A DNA stretch of 57,246 nt from an uncultured Oxalobacteraceae bacterium (GCA_946480015.1 CAMLIL010000028.1:1-57246); one strand, 5' to 3'; shown: positions 34,220 through 42,942, counted from the first letter of the stretch. The notes: a model not told the origin generated them from the letters alone. A program made the numbers and translations.

Positions 34220-34705
34220 ATGACCCGCCGCAATTGGAAGCGCATTCAGCCGCATAGCCTCCGCCATGCTCTGGAGCTGTGCAAAGACTTCGCCAGGGAG
34301 CGCCACAGCATGTCCGTGGAGCGCATCGCCGAGCGCATGGGCCTGGCCGATCACTGGACCCTCTACAAGTGGTTTCAGAACGGACGCATGCCCGTCAATC
34401 TGGTGCCGGCATTCGAGGCCGCGTGCGGCATCGACTTTGTCACCCGTTGGCAGGTGTCCGGCGCTGGGCGCCTGCTAATCGCCATCCCCACCGGACGCAA
34501 TGCGACCGCAGAAGATATGCAGGTACTGCAAGAGGTGATGCATACCGCCGCCGGTCAACTGCTGCTGTTCTACGCAGGCAAGGCTGCGGCTGGCGATGCC
34601 CTTGCGGCTATCCAGCATGCGATGGAAGGACTGGCCTGGCATCGCGGCAACATCGAAAAACACGGCCAGCCTGAGCTGGACTTTGAGGAGGTGCGAGATG
34701 AATAG
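34220..34705 (+). CDS. Phage early HTH regulator
   Basis: 161 residues. Residues ~25-60 look like an HTH (MSVERIAERMGLADHWTLYKWFQNGRMP), followed by AFEAACGIDFVTRWQVSG. The C-terminal half is helical (AIQHAMEGLAWHRGNIEKHG). Proteins of this type lie ahead of the transposase genes in BcepMu-like phages. Probably a regulator of early transcription. Overlaps the next gene by 8 bp. Confidence 0.7.
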   Translation: MTRRNWKRIQPHSLRHALELCKDFARERHSMSVERIAERMGLADHWTLYKWFQNGRMPVNLVPAFEAACGIDFVTRWQVSGAGRLLIAIPTGRNATAEDMQVLQEVMHTAAGQLLLFYAGKAAAGDALAAIQHAMEGLAWHRGNIEKHGQPELDFEEVRDE

Positions 34706-34895
34706 CAACCTCGAACTTTCGCTCAGCTACGCGCTTGCCAAGCAGGTGCCCGACATGCAGCGCGGCTTTCGCATCGAGACCGCCTATGGCGCTATCGAGG
34801 TCGAAGAGGACGACGCGCTGGCCTTTGCCGCGCTGACCGAACGCCTGCTGAAAATGAAGCTCGCCGCATTGAAGGAGGCTAATCATGAACGCTGA
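34698..34895 (+). CDS. Small phage early protein
   Basis: 65 residues: SYALAKQVPDMQRGFRIETAYGAIEVEEDDALAFAALTERLL. Small alpha/beta protein with no recognised family. GAGGAG lies 8 bases before the ATG. Overlaps both neighbours, so it is translated as part of the early operon. Confidence 0.65.
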   Translation: MNSNLELSLSYALAKQVPDMQRGFRIETAYGAIEVEEDDALAFAALTERLLKMKLAALKEANHER

Positions 34896-35196
34896 CACTA
34901 GAACGACCAGCCAGTCCGCCGGCAAGGTGCTGGACGTGCTGAACGTCTTATTGATGCATTTTGCACATGGCCTGACGCCAACCGAACTGGCTAAGGCAAC
35001 CGACCTGTCGCCGTCGAACATCACGCGCTACGTGGCCACGCTGGAAGAAAAGGGCTTCGCCGAACGCATCTCGGAAACCAGCCGCATCCGCCCCTCCGTG
35101 AAGCTGGCCCAGCACGCCGTTGCGATCATGCGCAGCATGGACAGCGCACGCAGCCGCCTGGACGAAATCACCAACCGCATTACCACCCCACGATAA
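34885..35196 (+). CDS. IclR-type HTH protein
   Basis: 103 residues. AGKVLDVLNVLLMHFAHGLTPTELAKATDLSPSNITRYVATLEEKGFAER is the winged HTH of IclR regulators, but no ligand-binding domain follows. Small phage transcription factor of the early operon. Its ATG lies before the end of the preceding gene (GGAGG site at 34875). Confidence 0.8.
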   Translation: MNADTRTTSQSAGKVLDVLNVLLMHFAHGLTPTELAKATDLSPSNITRYVATLEEKGFAERISETSRIRPSVKLAQHAVAIMRSMDSARSRLDEITNRITTPR

Positions 35197-35207
35197 GGAA
35201 AATCACT

Positions 35208-36119
35208 GTGGCACGAAAAGCTGAAACCAATCAACCAAACGGCATTGTTGTTACTGCCGCAGACACGCCAAACTTGCCTGCTATGGCGGACGCGGTCAAT
35301 GTCCTAGCGGCCCACTCAAATGCCGTAGCCAAGCAGTTTGGAGATGGCCACCAGTACGACCGCACCCGCTTGGTCAATGAGACCCGTTTCTATATGGCGC
35401 AGAGCGCCGAGGCGATGCTGGAGGCCGGAAAGAGATTGATCGTGCTGAAGGAGAACGAGCCACACGGAGAGTTCATGGAAATTGTCCAGCAGCTTGGTCT
35501 TGTACATCGTACAGCCCAGCTAATTATGCAGGCGGCGCTCAAATATCTTTCCCCGTCGCTGGCGTCAAAAGCGCAAACGTTTGCGCATTTGAGTAAGTGC
35601 AAACTCTTTGAATTGATGACTGAAAGCGACGACGAATTGGTCAGCCTGGCTGACGGCGGCACTGTAGCCGGGCTGAAACTGGACGATATCGACCGCATGA
35701 CGGTCCGCGAATTACGCCACGCCCTGCGCGAATCCAAGGAAAACGCCGAGGCCCAGGCTCGCCTTCTATCCGACAAGAACGAGCGTATCGACCAGTTGGA
35801 TGGAAAGATAAGCAAGTTGCAAAAACACCTGAAGTCGATGCCGCCGCCGGATGTTGCCGCAGAAATGCGGAGCGAGGCGGCACAGGCCGCGTCCGTGGCC
35901 GAAGTGAGTATCCGGCGTCTGCGCGCCGGCTTCGCCTCGCTGCTCGAACATGGCGAACAGCATGGCATCCCGCACGGCGACCTCATGGCTGGTCTGCTTT
36001 GCCAGTTGGAACTGGCTATCCGCGAGCTGCGCAGCGAGTTCGACATCAAGGCTGTCCCGGACGGCGAGGCCATGCCGGACTGGATGCGGGAGGATACGCC
36101 ACTCGCCGCCGGAGCGTAA
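35208..36119 (+). CDS. DUF3102 family protein
   Basis: 303 residues, GTG start with AAGGAAAA upstream. Residues ~50-150 match DUF3102 (FYMAQSAEAMLEAGKRLIVLKENEPHGEFMEIVQQLGLVHRTAQLIMQA). The rest is a coiled coil (LRESKENAEAQARLLSDKNERIDQL, KISKLQKHLKS). DUF3102 proteins are common in phage and plasmid early regions and include an HTH-like part. Here it precedes transposase A and may help assemble the transpososome or regulate replication; not established. Confidence 0.85.
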   Translation: MARKAETNQPNGIVVTAADTPNLPAMADAVNVLAAHSNAVAKQFGDGHQYDRTRLVNETRFYMAQSAEAMLEAGKRLIVLKENEPHGEFMEIVQQLGLVHRTAQLIMQAALKYLSPSLASKAQTFAHLSKCKLFELMTESDDELVSLADGGTVAGLKLDDIDRMTVRELRHALRESKENAEAQARLLSDKNERIDQLDGKISKLQKHLKSMPPPDVAAEMRSEAAQAASVAEVSIRRLRAGFASLLEHGEQHGIPHGDLMAGLLCQLELAIRELRSEFDIKAVPDGEAMPDWMREDTPLAAGA

Positions 36120-36122
36120 GCC

Positions 36123-37907
36123 TTGAGTGCCGTCCTGACTGAACAACTCGTCGCCGTGGCGCAGGCTGCCCGCAACGCAGGGCATGGCGGCAAAGGCCCC
36201 ATCTACGAAACGGCATGCCAAAACCTGGGCATTTCCTACGCAACCCTACAACGAAAACTAAAGGAAGTTACTGTGACAGATCGCCGCAAACGCCGCTCGG
36301 ATGCCGAACAAAGCGCCCTGACGCGGGACGAGGCAATGATGGTCTCGGCGTTGCTGATGGAATCCACCAGGAAGAATGGAAAACGTCTTTACTCGGTGCC
36401 TGACGCGATGACGGCACTGCGTGCTAACGGCATGATCCGCGCAGAACAGGTGGATGCGGAAACCGGCGAAATCCGTGCGCTGTCCGATAGCACAGTGCAG
36501 CGCGCGCTGCGCATGTACGGGCTGCACCCGGACCAGCTGTTGGCGCCAGCGCCGGTGACCGAGTTGGCCAGCCTGCATCCAAACCACGTTTGGCAAATCG
36601 ATGCCAGCTTGTGTGTGCTGTATTACCTGAAGCCCACAACCGACCGCAAGGCCAATGGCTTGCGCGTCATGGATCACGCAGAGTTCTACAAGAACAAGCC
36701 GCGCAACGTGGCGCGGATCGCCAGTGATCGGGTCTGGAGTTATGAAATCTCGGACCATGCCAGCGGCTGGATTTATGTCGAATATGTGATGGGTGCCGAG
36801 TCGGGCGAGAACCTGTGTTCCGTGCTGATTAGCGCCATGCAGGAGCGCGGCGGCGCCGACATGTTGCACGGCGTGCCGCGCATCCTGATGCTGGATGCCG
36901 GCTCTGCAAATACCGCCGCGATGACTCGCAATCTGTGCCGCGCCCTGGGCATCGAAATGCTGGTCCACAAGGTGGGCAACGCGCGTGCGACTGGCCAGGT
37001 GGAAAATGCCCGCAACATCATCGAACGCAAGTTGGAGCCGGGCCTGAAGTTCCAGCCGGTCAACGATCTGGACGAACTCAACGCGCTGGCGCGGAAGTGG
37101 CGTATGCACTTCAACGCGACCGCCATCCACAGGCGGCACGGCAAAGCCCGCAGCGACGTATGGCAGTCGATTCTGGCGAGCCAGTTAATCAAGGCGCCTT
37201 CGGTAGATGTGTGCCGCGAGCTGGCGATTGCCGAACCCGAAAGCCGCAAGGTGACGCCGAAGCATCGCGTGTCGTTCCTGGGCCGTGAGTATGACGTGTC
37301 GTCCGTGCCAGGCGTGATGGTGGGTGAAAAGCTGATGATTACCCGCAATCCGTGGCGGGACGACGCCGCCCAAGTGGTGCTGATTGGCGACAGCGGCCAC
37401 GAAGTTTTCCATGTGGTGAACGAAGTAGTGAAGTCCGAATTTGGCTTTGTCGAGGGGGCAGCAACTATCGGTGAAAACTTTAAAAGCCATGCGGAAACGC
37501 CCGCGCAGACCGCGCTCAAGGACATCGAGCAGCTTGTCACCGGCACGACTTCGCAGGCCGAAGCCGCCGCAGCACGGAAAAGTAAGGCCATTCCATTCGG
37601 TGGGCGATTTGATCCCTACAAGCATATCGAAGACACCACGCTGCCGACCTACTTGCCGCGTCGCGGGACCGCCCACGATCTTCTGGCGCCGAGTGTGGAA
37701 TACCCGCCACTGTCGCACGTCGAAGCGGCAAAACGCCTCAAGCCGCTGGTGGAGGCAGCGGGCGGCAACTGGACTGGCGAACGCTTCCAATGGCTGGCGC
37801 AGCGCTTCCCGGCCGGCGTGCCGGAAGACCAGTTGGACGACTTGGTGGCCGAACTGACCGGCCCAGTCCAGGGAATGAAAAAACCGCTGCGCGTCGTCGC
37901 GGCATAA
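36123..37907 (+). CDS. A: Transposase A (MuA-like, DDE)
   Basis: 594 residues, started at a TTG three bases after the DUF3102 stop. An N-terminal HTH region is followed by an RNase-H-like DDE domain: D160 (NHVWQIDASL), D258 (RILMLDAGSA) and E294 (GQVENARN). The C-terminal ~200 residues include a beta-barrel region and the segment expected to contact B. Catalyses strand transfer of the phage ends for integration and replicative transposition. The weak TTG start may limit its amount. Confidence 0.96.
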   Translation: MSAVLTEQLVAVAQAARNAGHGGKGPIYETACQNLGISYATLQRKLKEVTVTDRRKRRSDAEQSALTRDEAMMVSALLMESTRKNGKRLYSVPDAMTALRANGMIRAEQVDAETGEIRALSDSTVQRALRMYGLHPDQLLAPAPVTELASLHPNHVWQIDASLCVLYYLKPTTDRKANGLRVMDHAEFYKNKPRNVARIASDRVWSYEISDHASGWIYVEYVMGAESGENLCSVLISAMQERGGADMLHGVPRILMLDAGSANTAAMTRNLCRALGIEMLVHKVGNARATGQVENARNIIERKLEPGLKFQPVNDLDELNALARKWRMHFNATAIHRRHGKARSDVWQSILASQLIKAPSVDVCRELAIAEPESRKVTPKHRVSFLGREYDVSSVPGVMVGEKLMITRNPWRDDAAQVVLIGDSGHEVFHVVNEVVKSEFGFVEGAATIGENFKSHAETPAQTALKDIEQLVTGTTSQAEAAAARKSKAIPFGGRFDPYKHIEDTTLPTYLPRRGTAHDLLAPSVEYPPLSHVEAAKRLKPLVEAAGGNWTGERFQWLAQRFPAGVPEDQLDDLVAELTGPVQGMKKPLRVVAA

Positions 37908-37920
37908 CGAGGAGAACGCG

Positions 37921-39102
37921 ATGCTGAATCTGAAAAACGTACTGCAAGCGGCCCACATCAAGCAGGTTGACCTGGCCAAGCACCTGGGCATGTCGCAGGC
38001 GACGGTGGCGCAAATCGTTAACCATGGCGAATGGCCGAAGAGCCTGGACGAACTGGAGCTGCGCGCACGCATCCGCCAGTTCCTGCAGGCCGGCGCCGTG
38101 TCCGATGCCGACCTGGACACGGCCTTTGACGAGGTGGAGAGCGCCACGCTGCGGTCCAAAACCAAGAACAAACCTGACATCAACCCGGAGGAATCCATGC
38201 TGCTGCGCAAACAAACCCTTTCCCCAGCCACCCGTAAGCACTTCGGACTGTTCCGCGACCCGTTCAGCGACGAGGCCATCCAGTCGCATGAGGACATGTA
38301 CGTCAGCCCGGACATTCGCTATGTGCGCGAAGCCATGTTCCAGACCGCCAAGCACGGCGGCCTGCTGGCCGTCGTCGCGGAGTCCGGCGCCGGCAAGACG
38401 ACCCTGATGCGCGACCTGGAGGACCGCATCCTGCGCGAGAACCAGCCGATCATGCTGATCCGCCCCTACGTGCTGGCGATGGAGGACAACGACCAGAAGG
38501 GCAAGACGCTGAAGTCCACGCACATCGCCGAGGCCATCATGGGGGCGGTGGCACCGCTGGAGAAGGCTAAGAGCAGCCCGGAGGCGCGCTTCGCTCAATT
38601 GCACAAGGCGCTCTGCGAAAGCCACGCGGCCGGCTACCGCCACTGCCTGGTAATCGATGAGGCGCATGCGCTGCCGCTGGCCACCCTCAAGCACCTGAAG
38701 CGCTTCTTTGAATTGGAAATGGGCTTTAAGAAACTGCTGTCGATCATTCTGGTCGGTCAGCCTGAGCTGAAGGTCAAGCTGTCCGAGCGCAACGCGGACG
38801 TGCGGGAGGTGGTGCAGCGCTGCGAAATGGTCGAACTGGCGCCGCTGGACGGTGCACGTCTGGACGAATACCTGAAGTTCAAGTTCGCCCGCATGGACAA
38901 GCCGGTGGCGGACGTAATCGACGCCGGTGGCATCGAAGCGCTGCGCGCCAAGCTGACCATCAGTACCACCCGCCGTGAACGCCAGGAAGCGGTATCCCTG
39001 CTGTATCCGCTGGCTGTGGGCAATCTCCTGACCGCGTGCATGAACTTGGCCAGCGAAATCGGCGTGCCGGTGGTGACGGCCGACGTGGTCAGGGGCGTTT
39101 GA
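37921..39102 (+). CDS. B: Transposition ATPase B (MuB-like)
   Basis: 393 residues. N-terminal HTH (IKQVDLAKHLGMSQATVAQIVNHGE). AAA+ domain with Walker A ESGAGKTT (154-161) and Walker B LVIDEAH (243-249). It binds target DNA, delivers it to transposase A and gives target immunity. 13 bp after A, with AGGAG. Confidence 0.95.
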   Translation: MLNLKNVLQAAHIKQVDLAKHLGMSQATVAQIVNHGEWPKSLDELELRARIRQFLQAGAVSDADLDTAFDEVESATLRSKTKNKPDINPEESMLLRKQTLSPATRKHFGLFRDPFSDEAIQSHEDMYVSPDIRYVREAMFQTAKHGGLLAVVAESGAGKTTLMRDLEDRILRENQPIMLIRPYVLAMEDNDQKGKTLKSTHIAEAIMGAVAPLEKAKSSPEARFAQLHKALCESHAAGYRHCLVIDEAHALPLATLKHLKRFFELEMGFKKLLSIILVGQPELKVKLSERNADVREVVQRCEMVELAPLDGARLDEYLKFKFARMDKPVADVIDAGGIEALRAKLTISTTRRERQEAVSLLYPLAVGNLLTACMNLASEIGVPVVTADVVRGV

Positions 39103-39103
39103 C

Positions 39104-39424
39104 ATGACCGCCCGTCTGCAACTGATTGACATGCCCGCGCTGGAGCATCGTCACCACGCGCCACGGGTGTTTACCGCAGCCTTCCAGACACAGCTGGCGC
39201 AACTCAATCAGGCGGAGCGGGCATTGCGCGGCCTCGACCTGCGCGTGCTGTGGCGCCGGCTGGGTGACCAAGGGCCACAGGTGCGCATCGAACGCCAGAA
39301 GGATCAATCCCTGGCGCCGCTGCTGGACCAGATGGGGCCGAGGTCTTTCGTCAAGGTGCTCGGCGGCACACTGGTTTCAGGGGCATTTCAAGGCGTGGCC
39401 GTGAGCTGGATGGAACCAGCATAA
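39104..39424 (+). CDS. Phage early protein of unknown function
   Basis: 106 residues, ATG one base after the B stop. ARLQLIDMPALEHRHHAPRVF, FVKVLGGTLVSGAFQGVAVSWME. No recognised domain. Strict linkage to B suggests a replication-related role. Confidence 0.65.
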   Translation: MTARLQLIDMPALEHRHHAPRVFTAAFQTQLAQLNQAERALRGLDLRVLWRRLGDQGPQVRIERQKDQSLAPLLDQMGPRSFVKVLGGTLVSGAFQGVAVSWMEPA

Positions 39425-39460
39425 GTAATTAGATATTTCAACAACATGAAGGAGTAACAG

Positions 39461-40075
39461 ATGCAAAACACAATCCCCGCCGGTTATTGGGTAAAGGCCA
39501 ATGGCGAGCTGACACCGGAAAGCATGGTGAAACCGGTGGACCGTATGCGCGACCAGTTGGTTCGTGAGCTGGTGGCCAAAGCCAAGATCGTCGCCGGCAA
39601 CGTCAGCAGCTTCAAACTGGGCGCCTTTGCCGACATCGGCGCCTTCGTCCAGATGAGCGCAGAGCACTACAAAGCCAAGCTGGGAGGGGTGAAAGGCAAT
39701 GTCACGCTGCTGTCCTACGACGGCCGATACAAGGTGGTCAGGCAAATTCAGGAGCAGATGGCGTTCGACGAGCGCCTGCAGGCGGCCAAGCAGCTGATTG
39801 ACGAGTGCATCCAGACCTGGGCCGTGGGCAGCAGCGACGAAATCAAGGCGCTCATCAACGACACCTTCCAGGTGAACAAGGAAGGTGAGATCAACGTGCC
39901 GCGCGTACTAGCGCTGAAGCGCCTGAACATCGCCAACGAGAAATGGCAGAACGCCATGCAGGCCATCGCGGACAGCGTCCAGGTGTGCGGCAGCAAGCCC
40001 TATATCCGTATCTATGAGCGTGTGGGGGATACCGAGGAATGGCGTGCAATCAGCGTGGACATGGCCAACGCCTAA
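39461..40075 (+). CDS. DUF3164 family protein
   Basis: 204 residues. IPAGYWVKANGELTPESMVKPVDRMRDQLVRELVAKA and YKAKLGGVKGNVTLLSYDGRYKVVR are the family hallmarks. DUF3164 proteins are conserved in Mu-like early regions, sometimes labelled sulfate transporter by mistake. Soluble; function unknown. Confidence 0.9.
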   Translation: MQNTIPAGYWVKANGELTPESMVKPVDRMRDQLVRELVAKAKIVAGNVSSFKLGAFADIGAFVQMSAEHYKAKLGGVKGNVTLLSYDGRYKVVRQIQEQMAFDERLQAAKQLIDECIQTWAVGSSDEIKALINDTFQVNKEGEINVPRVLALKRLNIANEKWQNAMQAIADSVQVCGSKPYIRIYERVGDTEEWRAISVDMANA

Positions 40076-40104
40076 ACGATTTTTTCAACAGCAAGGAGCA
40101 GTGA

Positions 40105-40380
40105 ATGAACAAGCAAGACCTGATTAAACACTTGGCCGCGCATGCCGAGATTCCGAACACGAAGGCGGAATCGGTCCTCAACGCCCTGACCACCACCATC
40201 CTGGACACCGTCCGGGCCGGCGGCGAGCTGCACATCACCGACCTGGGCAAGTTCGGCACCACCCAGCGCGCCGCCAAGACCGGGCGAAATCCGAAGACCG
40301 GCGCAGCCGTCCAGATCGCGGCCAAGCGGGCACCGAAATTCGCACCGGCCAAGGCGCTGAAGGACGCGGCTCTGGCCTAA
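40105..40380 (+). CDS. HU family DNA-binding protein
   Basis: 91 residues, the usual HU length. NKQDLIKHLAAHAEIPNTKAESVLNAL, ELHITDLGKFGTTQRAAKTGRNPKTGAAVQIAAKRAPKF contains the HU arm with the GRNPxTG motif. Mu transposition needs HU to bend the ends, so the phage seems to carry its own. AAGGAG site before the ATG. Confidence 0.95.
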   Translation: MNKQDLIKHLAAHAEIPNTKAESVLNALTTTILDTVRAGGELHITDLGKFGTTQRAAKTGRNPKTGAAVQIAAKRAPKFAPAKALKDAALA

Positions 40381-40445
40381 ACCATCGCTTCAAGCCGCTC
40401 GCCTACGTGGGCGGTTTCGAGAGCTGGTTTTATAGGAGAGAAGAG

Positions 40446-40907
40446 ATGGATAGCAAAAAGCAGATTACTAACGACATTCATGTTCAGTGCACTCGCTGTC
40501 GGAATAAACACATGGAGTCGGAGCGCATTGCGGTCAGCAAAGGAAGTGGCATCAGCGAGTTGGTTTGCCCGTGCTGCAGCGCCAAGTCCTTCTACGACGT
40601 GCGTCCGCAGATCGCATGGTGCTGGGCGTCCGGCCTGATTGAGCTTGGCGACGAGGGTATGGAGCCGAGCGGCTGCATTGTGATCGCTGCTGGCCCGAGG
40701 GCGTACTTGCAGGGCACACTCTCCGCAGTCGCTCGGCACGGTGCCGGAAGCAGCGAGGGCAAACTACTGGTTCCCGGTGTACCGGAAGCAGATAGCCAGC
40801 AGTCTGCTGCCGATGCGCTGGGCCAGTGGCTGGCATGGTGCGCCAAGGGGAACGGGCGAAAGCACCGTTATGGCGTTGTGTTTGAAACTGAAAATGCCGA
40901 GGACTGA
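40446..40907 (+). CDS. Zinc-ribbon phage protein
   Basis: 153 residues. CTRCRNKH and CPCCSAK (CxxC pairs near residues 15 and 42) suggest a zinc ribbon at the N-terminus. The rest (AWCWASGLIELGDEG, AIVIAAGP-like) is unassigned. TAGGAGAG site. Located between HU and GemA, where Mu-like phages carry several small unknown genes. Confidence 0.65.
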   Translation: MDSKKQITNDIHVQCTRCRNKHMESERIAVSKGSGISELVCPCCSAKSFYDVRPQIAWCWASGLIELGDEGMEPSGCIVIAAGPRAYLQGTLSAVARHGAGSSEGKLLVPGVPEADSQQSAADALGQWLAWCAKGNGRKHRYGVVFETENAED

Positions 40908-40908
40908 C

Positions 40909-41499
40909 ATGCAACAAAACCGTCAACATTTGATTCGCCTGATCCATGTCGGCAAGCGCGACCTCGCCATGGACGACGACACCTATCGCGCCGTGCTGCG
41001 CCGGATTGGAGGGAAGGCGTCGTCGTCCGATCTGACCATTCCAGCACTGCAGAAGGTCTTGGAACACATGAAAGTCAGCGGCTTTAACGTACGTTCCAAA
41101 GCTGGTGGCCGACCGCAGGCGAATGATGCACAGTCGAAAATGATACGTGGCCTTTGGCTTCAGCTGACGAACATGGGTGTTGTCCGCAACGCATCGGAGG
41201 CAGCGCTGGCCACGTTTGTGCAGCGCATGACCAAGGTGTCCACGCTGCAATGGCTGTCTACAGCGCAGGCCAGCCAAGTGATTGAGCACCTGAAAGAGTG
41301 GCGCCACCGTGTCGTAAAGGCGCGCAGCACGCAACTTTTACACGCACTGAACCTGCCTCCGCTGCGCCTGGCTGCCGCTCAATCGGACATTTTGTGCGAA
41401 GCAGTCGCGCATGCAATCGGCCGAAAGGCGGGCATGGACGAAATCAGCGAGGACGAATTCCAAGCCGTGCTGCAGCATTTCACAAAGGCGACCGCATGA
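40909..41499 (+). CDS. gemA: GemA-like regulatory protein (Mu gp16)
   Basis: 196 residues. NRQHLIRLIHVGKRDLAMDDDTYRAVLRRIGGKASSSDLT is the GemA N-terminus; RGLWLQLTNMGVVRN and MTKVSTLQWLSTAQASQVIEHLK follow. In Mu, gemA affects host gene expression and DNA topology and is linked to mor, as here. It starts one base after the preceding stop. Confidence 0.92.
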   Translation: MQQNRQHLIRLIHVGKRDLAMDDDTYRAVLRRIGGKASSSDLTIPALQKVLEHMKVSGFNVRSKAGGRPQANDAQSKMIRGLWLQLTNMGVVRNASEAALATFVQRMTKVSTLQWLSTAQASQVIEHLKEWRHRVVKARSTQLLHALNLPPLRLAAAQSDILCEAVAHAIGRKAGMDEISEDEFQAVLQHFTKATA

Positions 41500-41846
41500 A
41501 CGCCAATTTCAAAAGCAAAGGGCCGGAGCTGCTGCTTGACCTAGCCCAGCATACAGCCGCCGCGCTCGCCGAACTGCTGCAGATAGACCAGGAGCTGGCG
41601 GAACATGCTGGCAAGGAGATCGCCAACCGGATGGCCGCGCACTGGGGCGGCCAGAACATCTACTTCCCCATGGGCCTGACCTACAAGCTGAGCCAGCGTG
41701 ACCAGCAGATTTTCGATGACTTCAATGGCCAGAACCACAGCGACCTGGCGCGCAAGTATGGCGTTTCGTTGCAGTGGATTTACAAGATCGTCAAAGCTGT
41801 GCGCCAGGAAGAACTTGCACGCCGCCAGGGGGCGCTCTTCCCGTAG
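41496..41846 (+). CDS. mor: Mor transcription activator family protein
   Basis: 116 residues, ATGA overlap with gemA. Dimerisation part (ELLQIDQELAEHAGKEIANRMAAHWGGQNIYFPMG) and HTH (DFNGQNHSDLARKYGVSLQWIYKIVKAV) of the Mor/C family. Last gene of the early operon. It should turn on the leftward late operons, perhaps through the TTAA-centred motifs. Only one Mor/C member is present, as in BcepMu. Confidence 0.94.
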   Translation: MNANFKSKGPELLLDLAQHTAAALAELLQIDQELAEHAGKEIANRMAAHWGGQNIYFPMGLTYKLSQRDQQIFDDFNGQNHSDLARKYGVSLQWIYKIVKAVRQEELARRQGALFP

Positions 41847-41890
41847 AATAGCGACTTCAGGCCGCCGAGCAGCGCGGCCTGTCAATTCTA
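41844..41890 (+). terminator. Terminator after mor
   Basis: CAGGCCGC (41858-41865) and GCGGCCTG (41874-41881) form a perfect 8-bp stem. Outside it TAGAAT (41844-41849) and ATTCTA (41885-41890) also pair, so the structure is long and nested and starts at the mor stop. It would stop early transcription before it leaves the prophage. Confidence 0.75.
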
Positions 41891-41963
41891 GCTGGTGCAA
41901 CACATTTGCAAGCGTGTCCGACTGAGTCCCGGAACATTCGGCCAAGTCCCTGTAATTATCTCA
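41891..41963. other. Prophage right end, transposase-binding region
   Basis: Noncoding. Holds GAGTCCCGGAAC and AAGTCCCTGTAA, two related repeats about 20 bp apart, and terminates in TTATCTCA, the inverse of the left TGAGATAA. Likely A-binding sites. Confidence 0.65.
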
Positions 41964-41968
41964 GCGTT
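41964..41968. repeat. Prophage target-site duplication, right copy (GCGTT)
   Basis: Matches 5767-5771. See the left copy; the split protease frame confirms the 5-bp overlap. Confidence 0.88.
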
Positions 41969-42669
41969 GCCCTTGGATTTATCTCACTCCCTCTCATCAT
42001 GATGCCCAGAAGTTCGATCCTACCGCCCTCCTCCCTAAACACCGGGCTTCCGCTTGAGCCGGCAAAAGACAGCCCCTCAACCAGGCACGTGTCCGATGTC
42101 TTGATGCTTACGTCCTCTTCCGAATAATCGATTTCCGGGAAGGACGCGATAGTGCATGACCTCGCGATTGGCAGATCGTACGCAGCCTTGTTCCTTGTCT
42201 TTCCTGGGAACCCGAGAAAGTACAGCTTGTCGAGGATCTCTGGCTTCCGCCCAAAAGTCATGGAGGCTTCAGGCAGGCCAGGCAGAACCATGCCCGGATC
42301 AATTGGCCGGACCAGGCTTGAAGGCTTCAATAGCACGACATCCGCGCTGCTGCTTGGAAAATAAAGCGTAAGCTCTCCGACGGGAATTACGAACGCATGG
42401 GTATCCCTGCATGGTGATTGCTCCGTCTGGCTATACGCTCGCATCGCGATGGTCACGGAGTCCAGGCGAGTCGAGGGAGAAAACCTTTCATGCATTGCTG
42501 GATCGACGTTGTGGCGATTTGTAACGAAATAGGGAAGACCCCGCTTCGTAATGACCCAGAAGCCAGTGCCGCTCCCACTATGCGAGTTGCCGATGTCATC
42601 CTTGAACCGTGTCGATATCTTATTGGTCGCGCTCAGAAGCATCATCCTGGCGTTTTGGTCTTTTTCCAC
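41964..42669 (-). pseudogene. Trypsin-like serine protease, 5' part; disrupted by the prophage
   Basis: GTG start at 42669. Catalytic triad visible: H53 (TNRHNVD), D110 (SSADVVLL) and S206 (GSSGSPVF). No signal peptide, so a cytoplasmic protease. The open frame as it stands runs 8 nt into phage DNA and stops at 41956, giving 237 residues. All three catalytic residues are kept and only the last ~44 residues are lost. Cytoplasmic trypsin-like proteases in islands are often parts of defence or effector-activation systems. Here the partner may be the zinc-ribbon protein encoded divergently at 42745. Whether the truncated form still works is open. Confidence 0.88.
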
Positions 42670-42744
42670 GTCTGTTCGCTAGTTAGGTTAATTTCGAAAT
42701 GGCAATATACTCTAGGCTCCAGTTGCTTCAAAAAGAGATTTCCA
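42670..42744. promoter_or_regulatory. Divergent promoter region of the protease cassette
   Basis: 75-bp AT-rich gap between two divergent starts. TATACT near 42708-42713 with a weak TAGGTT 16 bases upstream could serve the zinc-ribbon gene. Nothing clear for the protease. Confidence 0.35.
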
Positions 42745-42942
42745 GTGTTCGACCTTGACCGGATTAGATTCGACGTTACGTGCCCAAGGTGCTGCTTCGC
42801 CACCAAGATTTTCTACAGGGAGGCAAGGCTTCGGGATGTCCTGATCTGCCGTGGATGCAAGGCAAGCATCCGTCTTGATGACAGCATGAACGAATGCAGG
42901 AAGGCCAGGAAGCAGCTGAACTCGGCCCTCAGAGAAGTTTGA
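42745..42942 (+). CDS. Small zinc-ribbon protein
   Basis: 65 residues from a GTG at 42745 with AGAGA upstream. The core FDLDRIRFDVTCPRCCFATKI followed by DVLICRGCKASIRLDD has two CxxC pairs, a zinc ribbon. The rest is helical (NECRKARKQLNSALREV). Too conserved in look to be chance. Divergent from the protease and followed by the truncated helical protein, which suggests a three-gene cassette. No family name known to me. Confidence 0.75.
   Translation: MFDLDRIRFDVTCPRCCFATKIFYREARLRDVLICRGCKASIRLDDSMNECRKARKQLNSALREV

Larger units (their letters stand above)
5772..41963. mobile_element. BcepMu-like transposable prophage, 36,192 bp, apparently complete
   Basis: Ends share TGAGATAA in inverted orientation (5775-5782 and 41956-41963) and are flanked by GCGTT. 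The size is close to that of Burkholderia phage BcepMu (about 36.7 kb, from memory). As in BcepMu, the transposition and early genes run opposite to the structural genes. It holds a repressor, transposase A and B, GemA, Mor, a full lysis cassette, Mu-like terminase, portal, MuF, protease and capsid genes, and a P2-like contractile tail and baseplate. I see no broken structural gene. The left end reads TTG before TGAGATAA, so the exact left terminal base is uncertain by up to 3 nt. Confidence 0.93.

Noticed and set aside
39461..40075. Sulfate transporter
   Set aside because: DUF3164 proteins sometimes carry this label, but the protein is soluble and has no membrane segments.
42418..42744. N-terminal extension of the zinc-ribbon protein
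   Set aside because: This part is antisense to the protease and not protein-like; the GTG at 42745 begins exactly where natural sequence starts.
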